A stretch of DNA of 64,000 nt. Origin: Chrysophaeum taylorii (Eukaryota > Sar > Pelagophyceae > Pelagomonadales > Pelagomonadaceae). Both the position numbers and the translations under genes were made by a program. Positions 1 to 9,328 of the stretch are shown piece after piece (the first letter of the stretch is position 1; every line of letters starts with the position of its first letter). The notes below the pieces were generated by a model. It saw only the letters and a program-made list of their open reading frames with translations, did no database searches and had not been told where the DNA came from. The stretch is taken from positions 298,085 through 362,084 of the forward strand of contig JAQMWT010000398.1 of the NCBI GenBank assembly GCA_029834535.1. Reading direction: 5' to 3'.

Positions 1-225
1 TGCGTATCTGCCAGGCGTGCGCGTTGCTGAAGGCTGGAGTCAAGCGAGCGTCGGTCGCCACCCAGGCAGGCTGCGGCAGTGGTGACAGCTGCCGATCCTG
101 CACTGCCTCTGCCGTCGCAGCCGAAATCGAACGGCGAGTGGCTGACATCAGCGGTCGCATCGCTGTCTTCGTCTTCCCGTGGCGTTCTTTACTCGGTCCT
201 CTCAGCATTGTGTGGGCGGGATGAT
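1..225 (-). pseudogene. Partial diverged copy of the neighbouring coiled-coil gene, cut by the window edge
   Basis: A 22-base stretch at about 14-35 also occurs at about 1925-1946, inside the coiled-coil gene. Reading the minus strand of this edge gives PAFSNAHAWQIR, against EAFSNAHAFLTR in the intact gene. Weaker similarity continues for roughly 150 bases, including a shared SAA...A segment. It is therefore a second, diverged copy of part of that gene. I cannot tell whether it belongs to an intact neighbour lying off the window or to a broken fragment. Stops in nearby frames favour a fragment. Confidence 0.4.
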
Positions 226-952
226 GTAGTGAAGAGCATGTGGCCTTCTGGTCTGGAAGACGCTTATTGGTTGACTAATGACACTTGCAAAACGCCGCGT
301 CGCGACGGGCAGCAGCCTGTCAAACCATTCATTTGTGCTTTGACTGGTGCGGCGGCATGCGCCATTCGGCGAGGAAGAGGTCGTACAAACCCGCTCCTGC
401 CTCCATACCCATATCGTCCACATGCTCCTCTTCACCTACCATCATCCTCCGCCTCATCAATAAATGCACCGCCGAGATCGGCGACTTCCTCCTGCAGTGC
501 GTTGCTGGCGAGGACGACAGCGCCACCGCTGAAGAAGAAGACAGCGACGTTGAGATCGTCGAGACCGCCGCCACCCGCGCCACCCCTGCCGCCCCTGCGG
601 ACCCGACGACGCCTCCGGCAAGAAACAACGATACAAGAAGAAGCAAGTAGGATCAGCAAGCTCAACACCACCAAGCTCAATGCCACAAGCCCGCTCTGTG
701 TATAACCCCGACGCCCCTCTCGCTCCTTTGTCTTCCATTCCACGTTTCCTCGCTCTGGCTCTTTTACTGAGTCTTTGGGCCTGGCAGATAATTTTTTTCT
801 TGCTCTGCGACCGTTCATTCTGGCTCTTTTCGCCCGGAGTTGCAAAATTAGGGCCGGCGCGGCGCGGAACCTCACTATCATTATGGTTTGCAACTCCCAG
901 GCTCAAAGAGCTTATTCCCCAGTGTAAAAAAATCCGTCGGGAACGCGACCTA
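226..952. other. Intergenic, nothing assigned
   Basis: Open frames occur on both strands but are short, overlap one another, and show no recognisable domain. They look like chance frames in GC-rich DNA. This stretch would hold the 3' untranslated region of the minus-strand coiled-coil gene. Confidence 0.5.
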
Positions 953-3900
953 TTAGGCCAGCATGGGGAGGAGGTGGCTACGAGGTTCCGTGGAGTGAGG
1001 CCGGCTGCTGAGGAGGCGGTCGTGGAAGACACCCGTGTCGGGTCTGTGGTAGAAGAGGGGCGTCTCAGGCGACCTGGGGTCCTCGTCGAGGACGGCGGGG
1101 GTGACAGCGCTCGGGCCACATCGCTTGTGCGGGACGTGGGAAAGGGAGTTGATGCGGCGCAGCGTCATGGCGGGTGTCTTGAAAGTCGTCTGGATCGCGG
1201 CGTCTTGGCCAAGTGGCGCAACTTGAACGCCGACGCCCTTGTTGGTTTCGAGGCGGATTTTCTCGCGAAGGACCGTTTCGTCGTAGCGGCTCTGGGCTTC
1301 AGCGAGCTGCATGCGGAGTGCTGAGGCGTCGCTCTGGGCACTTTTGACGTCCGCCTCGAGTTTATCCTTTAGCGCTTTGAGCGCGTCTACGTGTGATAGG
1401 GCTTCACCGCACTGCTCGTCGAGCGAACTCTTGTCGCGCGACAGCTCATCATTCTCATCCTGAATCGCGGCGCGTTCGTGCTCAAGGGTGCGGCACCTCG
1501 CTTCGAGCTCTTGGCATTTGCGCTTGAGCTCGACGGCGCTGTAAACCAGATTCTTCATCGTCGCGAGCTCGTCCTGGAGCCGCTCGATTTGATCGCCGTC
1601 GCCCGACTTTCTGGAAGACTTAGGCCGCGGCCGCAGCTGCTGCTGTATTTCCTGCGAAGCGGGCTCGTCGCTCGGCTGAGCCCGGTCGCCGTGTGGATCG
1701 TCGGTCGCCAGCTTGGACATCTCGGTCTCGTCAGTCTCTGCGTCTCTAGTTGAAGAATGGTTGGCGGACGCCTCCAAGAGCGACGCACGGGCCTTGGCTA
1801 GCTCGGAGGAGATCCGGTACCTAATGAGTGTGAGCATTTGCTTCATCTTCCCCGAGCGATGGAGGGCCTCGATTTGATCTTGGCTTGCGCCGCCGCCCGA
1901 GGCGAGGTGCTCGCGTGTCAGAAAGGCGTGCGCGTTGCTGAAGGCCTCAATGGAAGCAACGTCGCCACTCGGAGGCTCGGGTGCGGCTTGCGACAACCCC
2001 CGCGCCTCATCCAGCACATCCGCGAGAACAATCGCAGCCGAAAGGAAGCCACTCGACTTCTCATCGCTGCCGCGGAATGACATGGTTCGTCGTCTCGGGC
2101 GTGCATTGTCGGTCTTCCGCCGCCTTTCACGCGGCTGATCAACTTCGGATGCCGCCTCGACCTCGCGGTTTGCTGCCCTCTTGAAAGTTTTAACGACGCG
2201 ACTGTGGCGTTCGGCCTTCTCGCGCGCCGACGAAAGCGTGGCTGCTGCATTCGAATCATTTTTGGCAGGCATGTCGTTTCGGAGCAGGTCGTTCATGTCT
2301 CTCTCTTGTGACTCGAGCGCTTCGCGAAGCTCGTCGATCTCGGCCTCGGCGCTCTCCTTCTCCGCGACTGAAATCTCGAGTTCGGTCTCAAGTCGAGAGA
2401 GCTCTCCCATCGCATCCTTGACAGCCTGGATGAGCTCCGGCTTGGTGGCATTCTCCCCGTGGGTAGACAGCATAGCGCCCAGCTTAATTGTGGTCGACGA
2501 CTGCGTCGTTCCGCGCCGGTACTTGTCCAGGTAGCCTTCAAGCGTCGTCTTCTCCCTGCGAACCTGGTCGAGCTCCGCGATGAGCGTCAACGCCCGACTT
2601 CGGATGAGCTCCAGCTGCTCAGCCATGCTTGCTTTCTCGTACTGGTTGAAGGTGTCCGCATCATCATCCAGAATGTCGAGAATGGCATCGAGGGTCGCGG
2701 GTCCGCCTTTCGCTGCGTTGGTGACGTGCTCCTGGCCCTTTTGGTGCATTGTAAGCGAATGTCGCTTCTTCGTCTCGAGATGGTCAATCTTGGCCTGGAG
2801 CTGCAGCGTTGCCTCCTTGAGCCCCCGTACGACCTGTGCGTGCTGCGCCTCGAGCTGCGCCTCGACATCCTTGCGCGCCTTGTTGATGGCCGCAGCCTTG
2901 GAGGCCTTCTCCTGCTCGAGTTTGGTCTTCATGTCCTCGGCATCTGCCTTTGAGGCACGCGTCTGCGATCGCAGATTGTCGGCTTGTTCGCGCAGCGCCT
3001 CCTGATCCCGTTCGTCGGCCAGGCGTGCCTCATTAAACTCGGTCTTGAGGTCGGTCATAGTCTGTCTGAGCTCTGCCTCGGTCTTGCGGCTCGTGTTAAG
3101 CGCGTCCTGTGTGGTCTTGTGCCTCGCACGCTCGTCGTCGCGTTCCCTCGTGACGTCCTCGTAACGCTTTTGTACGCGCTTGCGCTCCTTGCTCTCGGCG
3201 ATGAACTTGGCCTCGAGGTTATTGTACCGCCGTACCTCCTCTTGTGCCTCCTCTCCTGCATTGGCGAGCGCCGCCTCGAGCTCTTTCACGCGACGCTCCT
3301 TTCCCCGAAGCAGAGTTTGCCTCTTCTCGCACAAAGCCTTCGAGCTCCGTAGCTCTTCGACGACCGGCGAAAGCGACGCGAGCTGCACCTTGGTCTCATC
3401 CATCGCCTTCCGTAGCGCCACCAACTCCCTGCGTTCCGCTGCAACCTGCTTCTCGTCCACCCGACTCAACCGTTCCTTGAGATTCGCGATTTCCTTCGAC
3501 AGTATATCGCGCTCGTCTCGGTTCTGTTCGCGCTGGTCCACCAACGCGAGTTGGTCTTTCTGCTGCGCGATCTCCAGCTCCGTCGCTTTGATCCGCATCT
3601 CCTGCTCGAGCTCGACCAACTCCTCGACCTTTTTTCGCAATTCCACGACCTTTTTCGACTCGCTGTGCACAATCTCGACGATGCCTAGATCAAAGAGTCA
3701 AACACGCGAGGATAAACTTAACGCATTATCAGCAACCAGACACCAACGCACAACATCAACCAACTCGCGAACACTCGTTCAACACGACTCACCCCCATAT
3801 TCGTCAAGCTTGCCGCCGTGCGCTACGCGGAATGTACACTCCGACGGTGCATACAGCGCCAACGTCGGACGCAAATCCAAAGTCGTCAAACACCGGCCCG

Positions 3901-4069
3901 GAATCTCGCGACCATCTTTCCGCATCGACTCCTTGACAGCGACAACGTCCCGCAAGTACGCAGCGCGCACCTCGTCCAGGAGCACATTCCGTCGCTTCAA
4001 CCGCTTCCGCAGCAACTCCAGTTCCTCCATCATCGTCTCCTGGTCCATCATCCCTCCGTCGGCCTCCAT
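953..4069 (-). CDS. Long coiled-coil protein, function unknown (two exons)
   Basis: Exon 1 runs 4069 to 3793 and exon 2 runs 3684 to 953 on the minus strand, about 1,000 residues in all. The 905-codon main frame opens with GTG, so its real start lies upstream. The first ATG of the upstream frame (4069) gives a protein beginning MEADGG, followed by a helical, charged segment. Joining across the intron completes a glycine codon and keeps the frame. The product is almost entirely heptad-rich coiled coil (Glu, Lys, Arg, Leu, Gln). A low-complexity basic/Ser linker interrupts it near the middle, a second coiled coil follows, and the tail is disordered and rich in Pro, Ser and His. No motor, kinase or membrane domain is visible. 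A cytoskeletal, centrosomal or tethering role would fit but is only a guess. Confidence is high for a gene and low for function. Confidence 0.75.
3685..3792 (-). other. Intron of the coiled-coil gene (108 nt)
   Basis: On the minus strand the donor is G|GTGAGT at 3792 and the acceptor CTAG at 3686-3685. Splicing joins ...EYG to IVEIVHSESKK in frame. Without it, exon 2 has no ATG start. Confidence 0.7.
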
Positions 4070-6103
4070 CACGGCGAAGGTGATGATCGCGCTGTAGTTG
4101 CACAAACAAAACTAGAATGACGTCACGCGCACAACTACTAAGTCTTCTTCCCTACTCCCCCCACTTTTTTTGTAGACGGCGGCTCGCTCTTAACTAGTGT
4201 CGCTCACGGCGGGAAACGGTTGGCCAGCGCCGCATGCCACTGGCACAAATCTGCTGCCGCGCGCTTAAGTGTCGCTGTGCATCACGCGAAGGGCAGGAAC
4301 CGCCTGCTCGGGGTGGAAGCAAAAGACCTCCCTCCCCCGGGCCTAAAATATCGTGTGTAACCAGCTCAGCTAAAAAATAAATTAAATAAAAGTTCAACCA
4401 GACTACCCCACCCAGGCACGCGCTGCATCCGCACCGACGGACATTCCCAGCCGACAATGACAGGAACATTCGGGGTTGGCAGGCTTTTCTTTCGACAGAG
4501 GCGGGGATGCCGCTCTCTTAAGAGGGCGAAGGACAACGCGGTGGTGGCAGTGGTCTAAGAGAAAGAGTCCCTGAGAATTGCGCTCGAGACAGAAGACGGT
4601 CGCAGGTATTACGCGTCAGCGAGCTCGGCTAGCAGAGAGGTGAGCGGCGATTCGAGCGTCCGTCGCCTTGCTCTAGACTGGTATGCACTGTAGCGGTAAA
4701 AAAGGGGTCGGCTTCCCCGGATCTGCCTTTCCCTTCTCATTTCCACTACTTAACGGTTTGCTGTCACATGCATAGGCAGGTAAAAGGCAAGCGGGTGTGC
4801 AACACCCGACATAAGGTGTGCACGTCCGCAGGCTATCCTTCGCAAGAGAGATGCGCCGTTGTCCCCACGGTGATTATACCCCTGGCTGCACGATGAAAGA
4901 AAAGTCCACTCGCATTTACACACACTTCGTGTTTTATTTCCACATGCTTTCTAGGGATGCGCTACGAACCGTAGAAGGTGGGCCACGTTTTAGATTTTTT
5001 AGGGGCGAGATCTTAGAAAGTCCATTCCTATTCACTGCATACCAGGCCGTCGCGCGACCGCTGCCCTTGGCATATCATGCCCACCTCCTGGAGAGATAGG
5101 ACACGCTATGTACTTCTGTGCACTTCCCTGCTTCATTTCCCTGTCCGTAGTCATCTCTTCTTACCACTTTTCACTCTCTCCTTCCGGGACTAATAAGAAT
5201 TATGTCCTAGGCTTTTCACAGTCGACATGACATGATTTAGCGCGACCCGTAGGTACGTAGAGCAACCACGTAATGTCTTGTAGATTTGTTTATACATCCC
5301 CACTGGCAGCGTGGAAGCTAGCCGGCTATAGGGCATATGTGGTTAATGTGTCTCTTTGCTTCTCGTGTGATGGGGCGGGTGCCCCGCTTCTCTCTTCGAC
5401 CGCTCAGGGTTGTGATCTCCAGCTCTTCTCGATCTACGGTAGTTCGATGTGAATATTGCCTGGCAGACCCAACACGAAACCTCGTCTGTGCAGTAATATT
5501 GCCGCCACTCGCGCAGATCATGCGTGCTGTCGTGGGATCGTCCGCGGCCGTCGAGTGTATGGGATTCCGTCGCGGTGGAGTCCCCCCCCCCCAGGTCGCA
5601 AAACAGGATGTCACTTATGAAAAGAGAGGTGTTCCTCAGGAGCCCATCCATCGCGCCACACCCGAGTTGCTGTTGTCAACGACCCGAGACACCACCGCCA
5701 GACACGGCTTTGCAACCGCCGACATCTTCTGGTGCCAGGAGCCCCGACGATACAAGGGCGCTGTGGACTCGAAGTGGGATCCATCCATCCATCCAATATC
5801 GGCGGCGACTTCCAGTTGGAGTTGGTTGCCATCCGAGAAAAAAAAAAACAAAAAACGACGTCGTTGTTATTCCTAGGGCCAAATACGCCTCGGCCAAGGA
5901 TTTGTAACAAATTTGATCGATCCACGATGGGTGGTAGATTGTATTGACTGAATTAGGTCAAAACAATAGCCCAAGCGGAAAAGACCGCATCAGGAGGACG
6001 ACGAGAGGCAGTAGCAGACAGGACGGAGAAGAAGAAGACGAAGAAGAAGAAGAAGAAAAGGGAGATCCGCATAAGGATAATAGGGATGGGAAGGCAGGTG
6101 GCA
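4070..6103. other. Two-kilobase intergenic region, no gene recognised
   Basis: Composition is less GC-rich than the genes. Open frames are under 180 codons and overlap on opposite strands. Short homopolymer runs (C at about 5581, A at about 5839) and a GAA/GAC-rich stretch at about 6026-6060 are present. No tRNA cloverleaf or conserved protein motif was seen. It must contain the promoter of the coiled-coil gene and the 3' end of the exonuclease gene. Confidence 0.5.
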
Positions 6104-6994
6104 TCAAAGGAAATGGGGGGCGTTGCATTTACAGGTCTGGAGATTGCCTTGACAGACGCCCTCGAAGACGGGGTGGCGCGCGGCGAAGGAGGGGTCGCGG
6201 GGGGTGTTAAGGGTGGCGTGGTGGAGCATGGCGAGTCTCGCGGGGTCTCTTCGGACGGTCAAAAAAGCGTGGAGGAGCATCATGGAGGTCGCGGCGTCGC
6301 CGACCGCGTCGTGGGAGACCCCGGGAGGTCTCGGGTGGCCGAGCCAACACTTGGCGAGGTGGTCTTGACCAAAGTAGGCAAACTTGCGCCTCGCGGGGTC
6401 CCATACTTTGAAGAGGGGCGAGAGATCGAGCAAGGAGGCGAAGTCGCTGGGGGTCTTCAAGCCAAGCCAGGTCGCATCCTGTCCGACGTTCGTACCGACG
6501 AGTACCGCCGAGACAGGGAGTCGCGTTTTGAGAGCGGCAACGGCCTCCTCGATCGCGATGCCCTGGGAATCGATGAGCTCTCTCGTGATACCCGTGAGCG
6601 GCGTGAGGTACGACACGACGGGGGCCTTTGGCTTGACAAAAAGATTGAGAACGACTCGGAGTTGCTCGTCGACGAGTCCTATTTGAGCGACGGCGCGGTC
6701 TCTGTGCGTCGGCCCGGTCGCCACGCACTCGACGTCGAGCGCAAAGGTTGGTGCCGTCCGGGCCTCGACGACCGCCAGGAGCGCGTGCTCGCGCGACTCG
6801 GAGGGGGCGTCGAGGTCGTGGGAATAAGGGCAAGATTCCCCGTTGCGGCAACCCCCCGCGAAGAAGTGGCGGCACGGCACGCGCTTGCGCGTGTCGACGA
6901 CGGCGTGCGAGAACCGGCACGCCTCGCCGTGCATGCAGCTCCCGGCCAGAAAGTGTCGGCACGCCGGACGCCCATCGCTCCCGAAGGCGGCCAT
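6104..6994 (-). CDS. CCCH zinc-finger DEDDh 3'-5' exonuclease (REXO4/ISG20-like)
   Basis: 296 residues. Two CCCH fingers of C-X7-C-X5-C-X3-H spacing sit at the N-terminus (C12, C20, C26, H30 and C41, C49, C55, H59) and would bind RNA. A DnaQ-like exonuclease domain follows. Exo I is ALDVECV with D87 and E89. Exo II is GTNVGQDATWL with D173. Exo III is SHDAVGD with H228 and D233. All five DEDDh residues are present, so the enzyme should be active. The layout matches the REXO4/ISG20 group of RNA exonucleases, which act in rRNA processing or RNA turnover. Fingers placed before the nuclease are a less common arrangement. The ATG at 6994 is divergent from the TRM7 start at 7035, leaving a 40-base shared promoter. 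Confidence 0.88.
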   Translation of the reverse strand: MAAFGSDGRPACRHFLAGSCMHGEACRFSHAVVDTRKRVPCRHFFAGGCRNGESCPYSHDLDAPSESREHALLAVVEARTAPTFALDVECVATGPTHRDRAVAQIGLVDEQLRVVLNLFVKPKAPVVSYLTPLTGITRELIDSQGIAIEEAVAALKTRLPVSAVLVGTNVGQDATWLGLKTPSDFASLLDLSPLFKVWDPARRKFAYFGQDHLAKCWLGHPRPPGVSHDAVGDAATSMMLLHAFLTVRRDPARLAMLHHATLNTPRDPSFAARHPVFEGVCQGNLQTCKCNAPHFL

Positions 6995-7034
6995 CTCTCA
7001 GAAGCGGTCCGTTGAACTCGTCGTCGTCCCATCG

Positions 7035-7643
7035 ATGCGCGCGAGATCCGCCGGCAAGTTAGTCGACCTCGACGAGGCCTACGGTCTTTTCGAGGGGAAG
7101 ACGCGCGTCGTCGACCTCTGCGCCGCCCCGGGGAGCTGGTCTCAGGTGGTGCGGGAGCGCGCGCCCCGCGCGCGCGTCGTCGCCGTCGACCGCCAACCGA
7201 TGGCGAGCATCGAGGGCGTCGAGATCCTGCGCTCCGACATCACCACGCCAGCCACGGCCGACGAGATATTCCGCGCCCTCGGAGGTGCCGCGGCAGACCT
7301 CGTCGTATGCGACGGCGCGCCCGAGCTCACGGGACACCGCGACCTCGACGAATTCGTCCACGGACGCCTCGTCGCCGCGGCTCTCGATATCTGCGGCCGC
7401 GTCCTCGCGCCCGGCGGCACCTTCGTCGCCAAGATATTCACCGCGACCGACGCGCCTTTCCTGCGCTCCCAGCTTCGCCTCCTCTTTCCGACCGTCGAGG
7501 TCGTCAAGCCCGCCTCGAGCAGAGAACGCAGCTTGGAGGCCTTCGTCGTCTGCCGGGGCTTCGACCCGGCTTCTCTCGACCACCCCTACCTCCGCGACGG
7601 CGACTTGGGAACAACAGCAACAACTACATCCATATCATCCTAA
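7035..7643 (+). CDS. TRM7: FtsJ-family tRNA 2'-O-ribose methyltransferase, TRM7/FTSJ1 type
   Basis: About 202 residues. In the family, TRM7 methylates ribose at positions 32 and 34 of the anticodon loop using S-adenosylmethionine. The cofactor loop DLCAAPGSWSQV (27-38) has the GSW form typical of TRM7 rather than the GGW of SPB1 and bacterial RlmE. The catalytic K-D-K-E set is intact: K8 in SAGKL, D93 in VVCDGAPELTG, K133 in FVAKIF and E168 in RSLEAFVV. The frame stays open to 6843, but that extension overlaps the divergent exonuclease gene and does not resemble the family. With the ATG at 7035 the protein lacks the roughly 20-residue leader usual in TRM7. The stop overlaps the stop of the convergent next gene by four bases. 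Confidence 0.88.
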   Translation: MRARSAGKLVDLDEAYGLFEGKTRVVDLCAAPGSWSQVVRERAPRARVVAVDRQPMASIEGVEILRSDITTPATADEIFRALGGAAADLVVCDGAPELTGHRDLDEFVHGRLVAAALDICGRVLAPGGTFVAKIFTATDAPFLRSQLRLLFPTVEVVKPASSRERSLEAFVVCRGFDPASLDHPYLRDGDLGTTATTTSISS

Positions 7644-8386
7644 CACCGGACCTCGTACAGCACGAGCGACTCGGCGGGATTGGTTGGCGACCGCGCTACG
7701 AACCTCCGCTCGACGACGCGGCACGCGTCACGGAGGAGGACCTCCAAAAGGTCCCGGGGGGAGGCTCGCGGGGACGGGGCTTCGGACCAGTCCCGTACCG
7801 CGGAAAACACGTAGGCCACGCCCTCTGGCTCGAGATGTCTCTGGACTGTTTTGGCGAGCGGGACCACGTTCTCTGGATAGTAGACGCAGTCTGACGCGAC
7901 AACCACGTCAAATCTCTCCCCCAAATCGTCCGAATGCCAGTCGAGCCGGCACGCCGTGGCCTCGATTCGGTTCAGGTCGATGTTGTGCCGGAGATTCGAC
8001 ACGAGCCCCGATGGACCGTCTTCTTGCCCGTCCAAGTCCGTCATCACCACCCTCGCGTTCGCCGCCTTGCCGCACACGACGCCCACCAGTCCCACGCCCG
8101 CCCCGAGCTCCAATACCCTCCGCCCCTCGAACCGGTGCGCGTTCAGGGCGCACCATGTCGCAGCCCCGACACCACACGTCCACACGGCGTGCCCGAGTTT
8201 GCCTTCAGCGAACGACGTCTCGCGCACCGTCACGTCCATGCGACCCGCGACCAAAAACCGCCTGCCCTCGCCGGCCGTCGTCTCGATCGTGCACGTCCCC
8301 TCGCCCGCTTCTTCTTCTTCGAGGCAATAGTACTGCCGCGGCGGACCGAGCCGGACGGCCGCCAAGGCCACGACAGAAAACAGCAT
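7640..8386 (-). CDS. METTL21-like seven-beta-strand methyltransferase (Methyltransf_16 family)
   Basis: 248 residues. The S-adenosylmethionine loop is VLELGAGVGLVGVV and the post-motif II acidic residue is in VVMTDLDG. The family signature with an Asp before Tyr appears as VVASDCVYYPENV. Relatives methylate lysines, or occasionally other residues, of translation factors, chaperones and histones. The substrate cannot be read from sequence. The first 15 residues are hydrophobic and could be a weak targeting signal, or the start could lie further in. The gene is convergent with TRM7, and the two stop codons share bases in CTAA at 7640-7643. Confidence 0.8.
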   Translation of the reverse strand: MLFSVVALAAVRLGPPRQYYCLEEEEAGEGTCTIETTAGEGRRFLVAGRMDVTVRETSFAEGKLGHAVWTCGVGAATWCALNAHRFEGRRVLELGAGVGLVGVVCGKAANARVVMTDLDGQEDGPSGLVSNLRHNIDLNRIEATACRLDWHSDDLGERFDVVVASDCVYYPENVVPLAKTVQRHLEPEGVAYVFSAVRDWSEAPSPRASPRDLLEVLLRDACRVVERRFVARSPTNPAESLVLYEVRC

Positions 8387-8442
8387 AATATTATTATCCC
8401 GGATGGGTTTCGGACTCTTATAAAACTGAGAGGGTTAGCGAA

Positions 8443-8520
8443 CGTGCGCTGATCAAAGCAGCTTATTAGATTGGCGGGGGTGAGAGAGACCGGCGAACTG
8501 AAAGGAGAGTGGCGTGAGTG
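8443..8520 (+). repeat. Diverged fragment of the palindromic element's subterminal sequence
   Basis: The stretch around GATCAAAGCAGCTT...GATTGGCGG, followed by a GAGAG-rich stretch and AAAGGAG, matches the right arm of the 12-14 kb palindrome at about 14,150-14,215 with a few substitutions and a three-base insertion. It shows that the element family has more than one insertion in this genome. Confidence 0.6.
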
Positions 8521-9328
8521 GGGGCGGCAAGGCGCTAGCCTAACCGTCCGGGCGCCGCCCGCCAGGGATTCGGCGGCCGAGAGACGTAGGGGCATCTACC
8601 AGGGTTAGACCGCTAAAAACAAGGGGGAGGGTCTTATTGTTACCCAACACCACCACCCCCTGTTGCACGCACTGCCGGCCGATACGACAGGAGTGGGCAT
8701 CGTTTCTTCTTCTACTTTTTCTGGGCTAACAGCAGCGCGCGTCTTTTTTGGCACACGACAGACAGGCTACTTCTGCCGAGTGTCGCGTCATCGTCGTCGA
8801 GCCGGTGGCGCGGAGGGAAACACACCAAAACTACGGCAACAGAGAGAACAATCGTAGCAGACGGCGGCTTCGCATCAGGATGTAACGAGAAGAAAGAGGG
8901 TCTAGCAGCCTCTTGCTTCGCATCAGGGGTGGTTGTGTCGCGGTGGTGATCATCGTCGATGCATTTGCTCTACAGCGCGGTGGTCAGCGTGCTCGTTCTC
9001 GCGTCGTCGGTCGGCAGCACAATCCTCATAACACCACGTAATGACGATGGATGATGTCACGAGATCGGGGGTTCAAGGCACGCGACGCGACGAGGAAGAG
9101 TCGTCGTTCATGTCGTGCTCGCTAAATGGCGCGGCCGCGGTTGCTGTGGTGAATTTTTTTGATTTTTGTCGCGATAATGCTCGACGCCGCAAACCCATCA
9201 CACAAAAATATGGTGGTGGGAGACGACGACGAGGGCAACCAGGTAGGTGATCGCCAAATTTCTTTTTTTTTTTTTTTTTTTTTCTTATGACGGTGCTTTT
9301 TTTGATTTTTGTAAAACGAAAGGCGCGC
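8521..9328. other. Intergenic region with a long T tract
   Basis: No gene is recognised. A T run of more than 20 bases at about 9261-9283 lies 45-70 bases beyond the PABP stop, so on the transcribed minus strand it reads as poly(A). ATGs at about 9041 and 9110 open only short frames. Confidence 0.5.

Noticed and set aside
9041-9110. Possible tRNA near a GGGGGTTCAAGG phrase
   Set aside because: No cloverleaf stems could be drawn around it.
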